Shown: piece by piece, positions 44,854 to 52,696 of the stretch
How the letters are laid out: the number at the start of each line of letters is the position of its first letter
Position numbering within the stretch: position 1 is the stretch's first letter
From: Rubrobacter indicoceani
GTDB taxonomy: Bacteria > Actinomycetota > Rubrobacteria > Rubrobacterales > Rubrobacteraceae
Length of the DNA: 64,000 nt
Assembly: GCF_003568865.1 (NCBI RefSeq)
Contig: NZ_CP031115.1
Coordinates: 1,302,001 to 1,366,000 of the forward strand
Direction: 5' to 3'
Position numbers and translations under genes: made by a program
Notes under the pieces: model-generated
Told to the model about the DNA's origin: nothing
Databases searched by the model: none
The model's input: only the letters and a program-made list of their open reading frames with translations

Positions 44854-45468
44854 GTGCAATCTGAATACCAGGCAAGTCATATAGAGCAGGTCCCCGTGAC
44901 GATGGGTGGTTTCGGCGTGAACGCGTACATCATCCACGCTTCGGGGGGCGACATCATCGTGGACGCCGGGGCGGAGCCGGAGAAGATCCTGGCCGCCGTC
45001 AAAGAACCGGTCGCCGCGATCCTGATAACGCACGGACACGCCGACCACATCTCGGCGCTCGAAGATATCCGGGGGGCGACGCAGGCCCCGGTACACATGC
45101 ACCCCGACGACGCCGAACCGGCCGGGATAAAGGACTACGAACCGTTTCAGGACGGGCAGGACCTCGTGATAGCGGGGGAGATGATACACGTTATCCACAC
45201 CCCCGGGCACTGCCCGGGCTCCGTTACGCTCGTCGTCGGTCACGACCAGATAGTCGGCGACCTCATCATGCCCGGCTCGGTCGGGCGCACGGATATCGGC
45301 GGGGCGAAGTGGGAGGACCTCGAAGTCTCCATCCGCAAGGTGATGCCGCTCTGGACGGAGAGCACCCGCCTGTACGCCGGGCACGGCGACGTGATGCACG
45401 CCTTCTCCGAGATGAAAACAAACCCGTACCTGCCGCCCGTCATCCCCGACCCGCCGGAGAAGGTCTAG
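44854..45468 (+). CDS. Metallo-beta-lactamase-fold hydrolase (glyoxalase II-like)
   Basis: 204 residues. Metal-binding motifs are THGHADHISAL, HTPGHCPGS and the Asp of IVGDLIMPGSVGRTDI, with a final His in YAGHGDVM. This is the glyoxalase II-like YcbL/MBL group. The gene often sits between RSH and hisS in Gram-positive bacteria, as here. The physiological substrate is unknown; thioester hydrolysis is plausible. The GTG start has GGGAGGTCC upstream. The hisS TTG follows immediately after the stop codon. Confidence 0.92.
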   Translation: MQSEYQASHIEQVPVTMGGFGVNAYIIHASGGDIIVDAGAEPEKILAAVKEPVAAILITHGHADHISALEDIRGATQAPVHMHPDDAEPAGIKDYEPFQDGQDLVIAGEMIHVIHTPGHCPGSVTLVVGHDQIVGDLIMPGSVGRTDIGGAKWEDLEVSIRKVMPLWTESTRLYAGHGDVMHAFSEMKTNPYLPPVIPDPPEKV

Positions 45469-46755
45469 TTGAGCCAGAGTAAATACCGGGGTCCCAAGGG
45501 GACCTACGACGTTCTGCCGGGGGATGCGGGAACAAAGCGCGAACCGCACGAGCGGCCCGAGATGTGGGCCTGGATCGAGGCGATAGCCCGTAAGACCTTT
45601 GCCCGCTACAACTACCGCGAGGTCAGGACGCCCGTCTTTGAGGAGGCGGACCTCTTTGTGCGCAGCGTCGGGGAATCGTCGGACATCGTCCGAAAGGAGA
45701 TGTTCACCTTCACCGACCGGGGCGGGCGGGAGCTTTCGCTGCGTCCCGAAGGGACCGCCGGGGTCGTCCGAGCCTACGTCGAGCGTTCGATGGACCGGAT
45801 GGCCCGGCCCGTAAAGCTCTGGTACACGGGGCCGATGTTCCGCTACGAAAGGCAGCAGAAGGGCCGCTACCGCCAGCACAGCCAGATCGGGGCCGAAATT
45901 CTCGGTTCCGCCGATCCGCTCGTGGACGTGGAGGCGATGGCCCTTCTCTACGACATCCACCGGCAGGCCGGGGTCCGCGAAGAGGTTATCCACGTAAATA
46001 ACCTCGGCGACCTCGAAACAAGGGAACGCTACGTTCCGGAACTGAAGGCGTACCTCGAGAAACACCGCCCCGACCTCGACCCGGACTCCGTCGCCCGCCT
46101 CGACACGAACCCGCTCCGCACCTTTGATTCAAAGGATGCGAACACGCAGGCGCTTCTTGAAGACGCGCCGAAGCTTGAGGAGTACCAGACCGACGACGCC
46201 CGGACCCACTTCTCGGCGGTTACCTCCGGCCTCGACGCTCTCGGGATCCCGTACCGGGTGGACCCGGCGCTCGTGCGCGGCTTCGACTACTACACGCTGA
46301 CGGTCTTCGAGGCGAAAAGCTACGCGCTCGGGGCGCAGGACGCGGTCGGGGGCGGAGGTCGCTACAACGACCTCGTCAGGGACATCGGCGGGCCGGACAT
46401 GCCCGGCATCGGCTTCGGGAGCGGCGTCGAGCGGATACTCCTCGCCGCCTCCGCCCCCGACCTGACGCCCGAGCTCGACGTGTACTTTGTAACGCTCGCG
46501 CCCGAGGCGAGGAACGTCGCCCTGAAGCTTGCGGCGGAGCTGCGGTCCTCGGGTCTTTCGTGCGACCTCGACTACCTCGGACGGAGCGCAAAGGCCCAGT
46601 TCAAGCAGGCCGACCGGACGGGGGCGCGGTTCTCGGTTGTGATCGGGGCCGACGAGCTGGCCGGAAACTCCTGCAAGGTACGAGACATGCAGGGCGGCGG
46701 GGAGGCCGCCGTCCCGCTCTCGGGCGGTGAGGTACTGAAGGCGGTCTCGGGTTAG
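45469..46755 (+). CDS. hisS: Histidyl-tRNA synthetase
   Basis: 428 residues, a class II synthetase. Motifs are KGTYDVLPGD near 7, motif 2 GPMFRYERQQKGRYRQHSQ with EILGS, the histidine-specific loops RGFDYYTLTVFEA and GGGGRYNDLV, motif 3 GIGFGSGVERILLA, and a C-terminal anticodon-binding domain with VYFVTLAPEA. The TTG start follows the MBL gene stop directly, with GGAGAAGG upstream. aspS, normally the next gene, is 12 kb away on the opposite strand. Confidence 0.97.
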   Translation: MSQSKYRGPKGTYDVLPGDAGTKREPHERPEMWAWIEAIARKTFARYNYREVRTPVFEEADLFVRSVGESSDIVRKEMFTFTDRGGRELSLRPEGTAGVVRAYVERSMDRMARPVKLWYTGPMFRYERQQKGRYRQHSQIGAEILGSADPLVDVEAMALLYDIHRQAGVREEVIHVNNLGDLETRERYVPELKAYLEKHRPDLDPDSVARLDTNPLRTFDSKDANTQALLEDAPKLEEYQTDDARTHFSAVTSGLDALGIPYRVDPALVRGFDYYTLTVFEAKSYALGAQDAVGGGGRYNDLVRDIGGPDMPGIGFGSGVERILLAASAPDLTPELDVYFVTLAPEARNVALKLAAELRSSGLSCDLDYLGRSAKAQFKQADRTGARFSVVIGADELAGNSCKVRDMQGGGEAAVPLSGGEVLKAVSG

Positions 46756-46759
46756 ACGG

Positions 46760-47503
46760 GTGGAGATCCCGTCGGAACTCGTCCGAGAGTTGCGCTCGGC
46801 GAACGCCGTCTGCGTTCTGACCGGAGCGGGAATTTCCGCCGAGAGCGGCGTCCCGACCTTCCGGGACGCTCAAACGGGGCTGTGGCAGAACTACGACCCC
46901 ACCCGACTGGCAACCCCGGAAGCGTTCGCCGCCGACCCGAAGCTTGTCTGGGACTGGTACGCCTGGCGGCGGGGACTGGTGGCGGAGGTCGAGCCGAACC
47001 CGGCCCACCACGCTCTTGCAGAGCTTGAAGACCTTGTCCCGGAGTTTGTTCTTGCAACGCAGAACGTGGACGGTCTGCACCGGCGGGCGGGAAGCCGGAA
47101 CGTGGTGGAGCTTCATGGAAATATCGGGCATGTTATCTGCTCCGTTGAACGAACGCCCGTCGCGCCGGAGGATTTTGTAGACGCAAGCGACGGCGCGCCG
47201 CCGGCCTGTCCGGGTTGCGGGGCGTTTCTCAGGCCGGACGTGGTGTGGTTCGGGGAGATGCTGCCCGTCGGGGCGATAGCGCGCGCTCAGGCCGCTGCTG
47301 CGGGCTGCAACGTTTTCCTTCTGGTCGGGACCTCGGGCGTGGTGTATCCGGCGGCGGGGCTCGCCGGCGAGGCAGGTCGCTCGGGCGCGACCGTCGTGGA
47401 GGTCAACCCGGAGAGGACGCCGCTCTCCGGGGAGGCGGATTTCGTGCTTCGCGGTGCTGCGGGGCGGGTCTTGCCGGATCTCGTCGCGAGGCTTCGGGAG
47501 TAA
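46760..47503 (+). CDS. cobB: NAD-dependent protein deacylase, sirtuin CobB-type
   Basis: 247 residues. NAD motifs are LTGAGISAESGVPTFRD (20-36) and TQNVDGLHRRAG, with catalytic His119 in ELHGN. Tyr67 and Arg70 in WYAWRR match the class III pair that favours succinyl/malonyl-lysine, as in E. coli CobB. The zinc site has only one Cys in its first half (Cys127 in ICSVERT) and a normal CPGC in the second (150-153), again like E. coli CobB. It would remove acyl groups from lysines of metabolic enzymes. The GTG start is 4 bases after the hisS stop. Confidence 0.93.
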   Translation: MEIPSELVRELRSANAVCVLTGAGISAESGVPTFRDAQTGLWQNYDPTRLATPEAFAADPKLVWDWYAWRRGLVAEVEPNPAHHALAELEDLVPEFVLATQNVDGLHRRAGSRNVVELHGNIGHVICSVERTPVAPEDFVDASDGAPPACPGCGAFLRPDVVWFGEMLPVGAIARAQAAAAGCNVFLLVGTSGVVYPAAGLAGEAGRSGATVVEVNPERTPLSGEADFVLRGAAGRVLPDLVARLRE

Positions 47504-47568
47504 GAAGCTTCACCGTAAACCCCGGTCTTGCGGGTACGTTTGTCGGGCAGGCAAACGTAAGGAGCAAC

Positions 47569-47949
47569 ATGTCGGTAGAAGACTTGAGGCAGAGTAAGAC
47601 CATGACGAACCTTCTCGACGGCCTCGAAAACGGCGAGGACGTCGGACATTACGGGCGGCTGACGCTCGCGATGGTGGGACGGTATTTCGTGTCAGACGAA
47701 GACCTGGCCGAACTGCTCGCAAAAGACCCCGACTGCACCGGGCAGGAGGCCCGCGCGCTGGTCGGTCAAGTCGCGGAGAAGGGCTACAACCCGCCGCGCC
47801 GCGAAAGGCTTATCGAGTGGCAGGCCGAGCAGGACTTCAAGTTCGTAGACGCAAACAACCCGGACGCCGGAAACCTCTACTCCGAGCTTCAGTTCCCGGA
47901 CGAGGTCTTTGAGGACATCGAGGAGTACCGCGAGGAAAAAGCAAACTAG
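47569..47949 (+). CDS. Acidic hypothetical protein
   Basis: 126 residues. The N-terminal half is LDGLENGEDVGHYGRLTLAM, then VGRYFVSDEDLAELLAKDPDCTGQEARALVGQVAEKGYNPPRRERL. The tail is strongly acidic (FPDEVFEDIEEYREEKAN). There is no signal peptide or membrane helix. I do not recognise the family. The ATG at 47569 has TAAGGAGCAAC upstream, which is a good ribosome-binding site. The gene ends 23 bases before a strong terminator, so it is the last gene of the hisS-cobB run or its own unit. Confidence 0.75.
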   Translation: MSVEDLRQSKTMTNLLDGLENGEDVGHYGRLTLAMVGRYFVSDEDLAELLAKDPDCTGQEARALVGQVAEKGYNPPRRERLIEWQAEQDFKFVDANNPDAGNLYSELQFPDEVFEDIEEYREEKAN

Positions 47950-47972
47950 AGCACCCGAAACATCGCTTTACG

Positions 47973-48008
47973 GCCCGGTTTCTCGCGCTGCGGGGACCGG
48001 GCTTTTTC
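47973..48008 (+). terminator. Rho-independent terminator
   Basis: GCCCGGT (47973-47979) pairs with ACCGGGC (47996-48002), extended by G-U pairs, and is followed directly by TTTTTCTT. It closes the hisS-sirtuin-hypothetical transcript and separates it from the cyd operon. Behind it, TTGACG (48020-48025) with TGAATT 17 bases later is a possible cydA promoter. Confidence 0.8.
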
Positions 48009-48102
48009 TTGACCCACTCTTGACGTTACCGTGAAAGTACCTTGAATTCCGCCTCGTATATTCCCATCACGTAGAAACCGACCGAAACCGGAAGGAGATG
48101 GG

Positions 48103-49590
48103 ATGTTCGATCTCACGATGCTGGATCTCTCACGCATCCAGTTCGCCCTGACGGCGGCGTTTCACATGGTCTTTCCGGCGGTCACGGTCGGGCTCTCGCT
48201 CTTTCTCGTAGTCGTGTACGCGCTGTACATGAGGACGGACAACCCGGCGTATCGTTCCATCTACCGTTTCTTCAGAAACCTTTTCGCCATCGGGTTCGGG
48301 CTCGGGATCGTTTCGGGCATCATGCTCACCTTCCAGTTCGGTCTGAACTGGGGGCCGTTCGCCAACGCCACCGGCCCGATCGTCGGGACGCTTCTCGCGC
48401 TCGAGGTCGTTACGGCGTTCTTTCTTGAGGCCGCGTTTCTCGGGATCATGATCTACGGCGAGGGCCGTTTCCCGCGCAAGGTGGTCCTGTTCGCAACGGC
48501 GATGGTCGCCCTCGGGGCGTTTCTCTCTACAACCTGGATCATGTCCTCCAACTCCTGGATGCAGACCCCGGCGGGCTTTGACTTCGTAAACGGTCAGTTT
48601 GTCCCGACGGACTGGCTCGCCGTGATCTTCAACCCCTCTTTCCCCCTGCGCTACATCCACATGGTCGTCGCGACCATCCTCTCCTCTGCGCTGCTCGTTA
48701 CGGGCGTCGGGGCGTGGTACCTCATCCGGGGCACGCACACCGAGTTCGCCCGCCGGACGTTCTCGATGGGCCTCGGCTTCCTTGCCATCTTCGCCCCGCT
48801 CGAACTCTACACGGGCGACGCGCTCGGACAGGACATCCTCGCCGAGTACCAGCCCGCCAAGCTCGCCGCCGCCGAGGGGAACTGGGGCTCGGAGAACACC
48901 GGCTGGAACCTGCTCATACTCCCGAACCGCGACGCCGAAGAGAACACTTTCCAGCTCGGCGTGCCGTTTGCCGGGTCGCTGATCGTCAACCACGACTTCA
49001 CCTTCTCCGAGGCGGTCGGCGGGATGGACGAGTTCTCCGAGGAGGAACTGCCACCCATCATGTGGACGTTCTACGGCTTCCGCATCATGCTCGCCGCCGC
49101 CGGGGTGATAGTCCTTCTTGCCGCAACGAGCGTTGTGCTGCGGGTGCGCGGAGAGCTTTTCTCGGCGCGCTGGTTTCACTGGCTCTCGATGCTCGCCATC
49201 CCCGCCGGGGTTGTAGGCATCGTCGCCGGGTGGGTAACGTCGGAGGTCGGACGACAGCCCTGGGTTGTCTACGGCGAGCTTGCGACAAGCGAGACGGTCT
49301 CGAACCTCGCCCCGGCCTCGCTTGTCTTCTCGGTCGCGCTTATCCTCGGCACCTACGCCGCGCTCTTCGGGACGTACGTCTACTATCTGGTTCGGGCGAT
49401 GAAGTCCGGCCCGGAGAGCGTCTCGGACGACGGCGATGACGACTTCGACGTCGAAGACGACGACCTCCCCGGGGACGACGGTGCTTTCACCCTCGACGCC
49501 CCGCGCGAGTACGTCGGGTCGGGTTCCGGGGGGCGCAGCGCCGCCGGACGAGCGTACTTCCGGATAGACGGCGCCGGGGAGGTCCGCTGA
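48103..49590 (+). CDS. cydA: Cytochrome bd quinol oxidase, subunit I
   Basis: 495 residues. It oxidises quinol and holds hemes b558, b595 and d. Visible features: His21 in AAFHMVFPAVTVG, GPFANATGPIVGTLLALEVV with the conserved Glu, a second heme His in RYIHMVVATILSS, the heme Met in MWTFYGFRIMLAA, and SEVGRQPWVVYG. The quinol (Q) loop between helices is of the short type. The tail (about 445-470) is unusually acidic (DDGDDDFDVEDDDLPGDDG). The ATG has GAAGGAGATGG upstream. cydB overlaps the stop by one base. Confidence 0.96.
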   Translation: MFDLTMLDLSRIQFALTAAFHMVFPAVTVGLSLFLVVVYALYMRTDNPAYRSIYRFFRNLFAIGFGLGIVSGIMLTFQFGLNWGPFANATGPIVGTLLALEVVTAFFLEAAFLGIMIYGEGRFPRKVVLFATAMVALGAFLSTTWIMSSNSWMQTPAGFDFVNGQFVPTDWLAVIFNPSFPLRYIHMVVATILSSALLVTGVGAWYLIRGTHTEFARRTFSMGLGFLAIFAPLELYTGDALGQDILAEYQPAKLAAAEGNWGSENTGWNLLILPNRDAEENTFQLGVPFAGSLIVNHDFTFSEAVGGMDEFSEEELPPIMWTFYGFRIMLAAAGVIVLLAATSVVLRVRGELFSARWFHWLSMLAIPAGVVGIVAGWVTSEVGRQPWVVYGELATSETVSNLAPASLVFSVALILGTYAALFGTYVYYLVRAMKSGPESVSDDGDDDFDVEDDDLPGDDGAFTLDAPREYVGSGSGGRSAAGRAYFRIDGAGEVR

Positions 49591-50651
49591 TGGCCCTCTT
49601 CGACGCGCTCGCCCCGTACGTGCCGCACATCCTGCTCGGGTGCGCGGCCGTCTCGCTCCTGCTCTACGTTGTTCTCGACGGCTTTGACCTCGGCGTCGGC
49701 GTTCTCTCGCTCTTCGAGCCAGACGGCACGCGTCGGGAGGAGATGATGGAGTCCATCGCGACCGTCTGGGACGGCAACGAGTCGTGGCTCGTTATGCTCG
49801 GGGCGGTCCTGTTCGCCGGGTTCCCGCTTGTCTTCGGGGTCGTGCTGCCCGCGCTCTACATCCCGCTTTTCCTGATGCTCTTCTTTCTGACCTTCCGGGG
49901 GATAGCCTTTGAGTTCCAGGCCCAGCACTCGGAGCACTCCCGGCTCTGGGGCTACTCGTTCGCGCTCGGCTCGCTCGGAACGGCGTTTTTCCAGGGGGTC
50001 TCGCTCGGGGCTTTCATGGACGGTCTTTCGTTCTCCGGTGATGCGTTCACGGGCGGCGCGTTTGACTTCGTCTCCCCCCTGAGCCTCGCAACCGGGCTGC
50101 TCGTAACCGCTGTCTACGTCCTTAGCGGGGCGGGCTGGCTTGTCTACAAGTCCGGGGGCGAACTACTCGCCTCGGCCCGCCGCTGGGGGAGAAGGGCGGT
50201 CCCGGTCGCGCTGGTCCTCGCGCTCGTGACGGTCGCTCTATCCTCTGTATACAGCCCGGCGGCCGGGAACGTTACCGGCCTGACGGTCCAGAGTTTTCTG
50301 GCGTTCGGTCTGTTCGGTGCGGCGGGCGTTTCGATGGTTGCGGCGTACTTCGCGCTCGGCGGACGCGACGACCTGAAGTCGCTCGGGTTCGCGGCTCTGG
50401 CTATGGCGGGGCTTGTCGGGGGGTTTATGGCGATGATATACCCGAACGTCATCCTGCCGGGGGTGACGATGCAGGAGGCCGTGGCCCCGAATTCCTCGGC
50501 GGGGCTGCTGCTCGTCGTGATCGTACCCCTCATCCCGGTGACGATGGCCTACAACGCGGTCGCCTACTACCTTTTCCGGGGCAAGACGGAGGTCGGGCAT
50601 CACAAGAAACCGGGCGGCGAAAGCACCGGAACTTCAACTCAGGAAGGCTGA
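49590..50651 (+). CDS. cydB: Cytochrome bd quinol oxidase, subunit II
   Basis: 353 residues with about eight membrane helices. Family motifs are LYVVLDGFDLGVGVLSLF, ATVWDGNESWLVMLGAVLFAGFP, LPALYIPLFLMLFFLTFRGIAFEF, and YPNVILPG near the C-terminus. It pairs with CydA in the terminal oxidase. The ATG overlaps the cydA TGA. A small membrane-protein gene begins 1 base after its stop. Confidence 0.96.
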   Translation: MALFDALAPYVPHILLGCAAVSLLLYVVLDGFDLGVGVLSLFEPDGTRREEMMESIATVWDGNESWLVMLGAVLFAGFPLVFGVVLPALYIPLFLMLFFLTFRGIAFEFQAQHSEHSRLWGYSFALGSLGTAFFQGVSLGAFMDGLSFSGDAFTGGAFDFVSPLSLATGLLVTAVYVLSGAGWLVYKSGGELLASARRWGRRAVPVALVLALVTVALSSVYSPAAGNVTGLTVQSFLAFGLFGAAGVSMVAAYFALGGRDDLKSLGFAALAMAGLVGGFMAMIYPNVILPGVTMQEAVAPNSSAGLLLVVIVPLIPVTMAYNAVAYYLFRGKTEVGHHKKPGGESTGTSTQEG

Positions 50652-50652
50652 T

Positions 50653-50901
50653 ATGAAGGATATGATGGGACAACTCTTCGAGGCGCTGAAGAACAGAAGG
50701 CTTATGATGGAGGTCTCGCTCTGGGGACTTTTCTGGTCGGTTGCGATGACGTTCAGCGTCGGCATCTTCGGCCACATCCCGGCTCTGGTGACCATCGCCA
50801 TGCTCGCCGGCTTTACGTCTTGCGTCTGGTACCGTACCGGGAAGCGCGACGAACGCCGGATGGAGGTGGCCCGCAGCCGCAACGTCCGCCGTAGAGGCTG
50901 A
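50653..50901 (+). CDS. Small membrane protein within the cyd operon
   Basis: 82 residues: an amphipathic start (MKDMMGQLFEALKNRRLMM), two hydrophobic helices (about 21-37 and 41-60, with SLWGLFWSVAMTFSVGIFG and ALVTIAMLAGFTSCVWY) and a very basic tail (KRDERRMEVARSRNVRRRG). It lies between cydB and cydD with AGGAAGG upstream. It is longer than the single-helix CydX/CydS accessory subunits and not clearly related. Position suggests a role in cytochrome bd assembly or stability, or in CydDC. Family unrecognised. Confidence 0.7.
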   Translation: MKDMMGQLFEALKNRRLMMEVSLWGLFWSVAMTFSVGIFGHIPALVTIAMLAGFTSCVWYRTGKRDERRMEVARSRNVRRRG

Positions 50902-50944
50902 CGGGCCGGGGCAGGCAACGCAGAAAAAGCAGTGCAGGAGCCGC

Positions 50945-52696
50945 ATGAGCAAGGCCGCAGAGAAACCCGCAGGCGAAGGTAAAAGCACCCGAAGTCGCGC
51001 CGAACGCGCCTTTTTGAACCGTCAGATGGTCTACGGCCGGTTCGGGGTCTTCGGCTCGGTCGCGTTCGGGGTTCTCGGGACGGTATGTACGATAGTCGCG
51101 GCCTACGCAACGGCCTCCGCCCTCGCGGGGGTGGTGGTCTCCGGCGCGTCCGTCTTCGAGGTCTCGGGCTGGTTCTGGGTTCTCGGGGCGGCGGTCGTGT
51201 TTCGCTCGGCCTTCGGCTTTTTTCAGGAGAGGCTGGCGGCGAACGCCTCCATTTCCATCCGTCGCGGGGTGCGCAGGAGAATAGTCGTCCGCCTGACCTC
51301 GACCCGGCGTGATCCGGACGGCGCACCACCCGGAGCCGGGGCAACGACGACGGCCTTTATAGAGCAGGTGGACAAGCTGGACGGTTACTACTCGCGTTTC
51401 GTGCCGCTCACGGCCCTTGCGGTCCTCGCGCCCCTCATCATGCTCGCGGTCATCCTCCCGGTGAACTGGGTCGTCGCCGTGATCCTCGCCCTCTCCGCGC
51501 CCCTGATACCGCTGTACATGGCCCTTGTCGGGCTTGGGGCGGAGGACGCGAGCCGTCGTCAGATGGACTCGATGCGCCGCCTCTCGGGCTACTTTCTCGA
51601 CCGCCTTCAGGGGCTTCCGACCCTCCGCAGGCTCGGCTACGCATCCCGCGAGCCGGAGAACATCCGCGTCGCCTCCGAGGAGCTGCGCAGGCGCACGATG
51701 AAGGTGCTTCGGATAGCGTTCCTCTCCTCGACGGTGCTGGAGTTCTTTGCGACCTTCTCCATCGCTATCGCGGCGACCTACGTGGGCCTCTCGCTTCTTG
51801 GCTGGATCTCCTTTGGAGCCGGGGCAACGGGCATAGACCTGCGCGACGGTCTCTTTCTTCTGCTGCTCGCCCCGGCTTATTTCCAGCCGCTTCGAGATTT
51901 CGCCGCCTCCTACCACGACCGCGCCGATGCCCTGGCCGCCGCGGGGGACCTTATGCCGCTGACCGGGGGAGACCCCGACGGGGGAGATCCCGGCGATGAA
52001 ACCGGGAGGGATGGCCTTTTCACCCCGGCGTACGCCCCGGAGGTAAAACTCTGCGACGCAACCGTCCAGTACGCCGGAAGGACTGCCCCGGCGCTCGACT
52101 GCGTGGATCTCAAAGTCCCGGCGGGCGGCTCCGTCGCGCTCCTCGGGCCGTCGGGCGGGGGCAAATCCACCCTGCTCGGCCTCGTCGCCGGGCAGATAGG
52201 TGCCACCGGGGGCGAGGTCTCCGTAGACGGAAACCCGGCGGCTTTTACCTCCCCGGCCACAACGGCGTGGGTCGGCCAGCGACCGTATCTTTTCCCGGCG
52301 ACGATCCGGGAGAACATCGCCCTCGGACAGTCGGACAGGTCGCCCGCAGAGATAAACGCCGCCGCAGAGAAGGCCCGCGTTACGGCTTTCGCCGCGCAGC
52401 TCCCGGCCGGCCTCGATACGGTACTCGGCGAGCGCGGCGCGGGGCTCTCCGGCGGCGAGGCCCAGCGGGTCGCGCTCGCCCGCGCCTTTCTGAAAGACGC
52501 GCCCGTAGTCCTGCTCGACGAACCGACCGCAAACCTCGACGCCACAACCGAAGCCGAAATCTCCGAGACCATACGGACCCTTATAGAAGGTCGGACCGCC
52601 CTGATCGCAACCCACCGCAGCCCGCTTGCAAGGCTGTGCTCCTCAACGGTCCGCCTGGAGGAAGGCCGTATCACGAGAACAGTAGAAAATGTATAA
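50945..52696 (+). CDS. cydD: ABC exporter subunit CydD
   Basis: 583 residues: six-helix exporter domain (about 35-340) and a C-terminal ATPase. Walker A is GPSGGGKSTLLGL, the signature is LSGGEAQRVALARAF, Walker B is VVLLDEPTANLD, and the switch His is in TALIATHRSP. CydDC exports reduced thiols and heme-related compounds needed to assemble cytochrome bd. A Gly/Asp-rich linker (LTGGDPDGGDPGDETG) joins the domains. It overlaps cydC by eight bases. Confidence 0.95.
   Translation: MSKAAEKPAGEGKSTRSRAERAFLNRQMVYGRFGVFGSVAFGVLGTVCTIVAAYATASALAGVVVSGASVFEVSGWFWVLGAAVVFRSAFGFFQERLAANASISIRRGVRRRIVVRLTSTRRDPDGAPPGAGATTTAFIEQVDKLDGYYSRFVPLTALAVLAPLIMLAVILPVNWVVAVILALSAPLIPLYMALVGLGAEDASRRQMDSMRRLSGYFLDRLQGLPTLRRLGYASREPENIRVASEELRRRTMKVLRIAFLSSTVLEFFATFSIAIAATYVGLSLLGWISFGAGATGIDLRDGLFLLLLAPAYFQPLRDFAASYHDRADALAAAGDLMPLTGGDPDGGDPGDETGRDGLFTPAYAPEVKLCDATVQYAGRTAPALDCVDLKVPAGGSVALLGPSGGGKSTLLGLVAGQIGATGGEVSVDGNPAAFTSPATTAWVGQRPYLFPATIRENIALGQSDRSPAEINAAAEKARVTAFAAQLPAGLDTVLGERGAGLSGGEAQRVALARAFLKDAPVVLLDEPTANLDATTEAEISETIRTLIEGRTALIATHRSPLARLCSSTVRLEEGRITRTVENV

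Noticed and set aside
48020-48062. Rex-type operator in front of cydA
   Set aside because: The stretch around GTGAAAGTACCTTGAATT was inspected for a TTGTGAA...TTCACAA palindrome, but symmetry is too poor.
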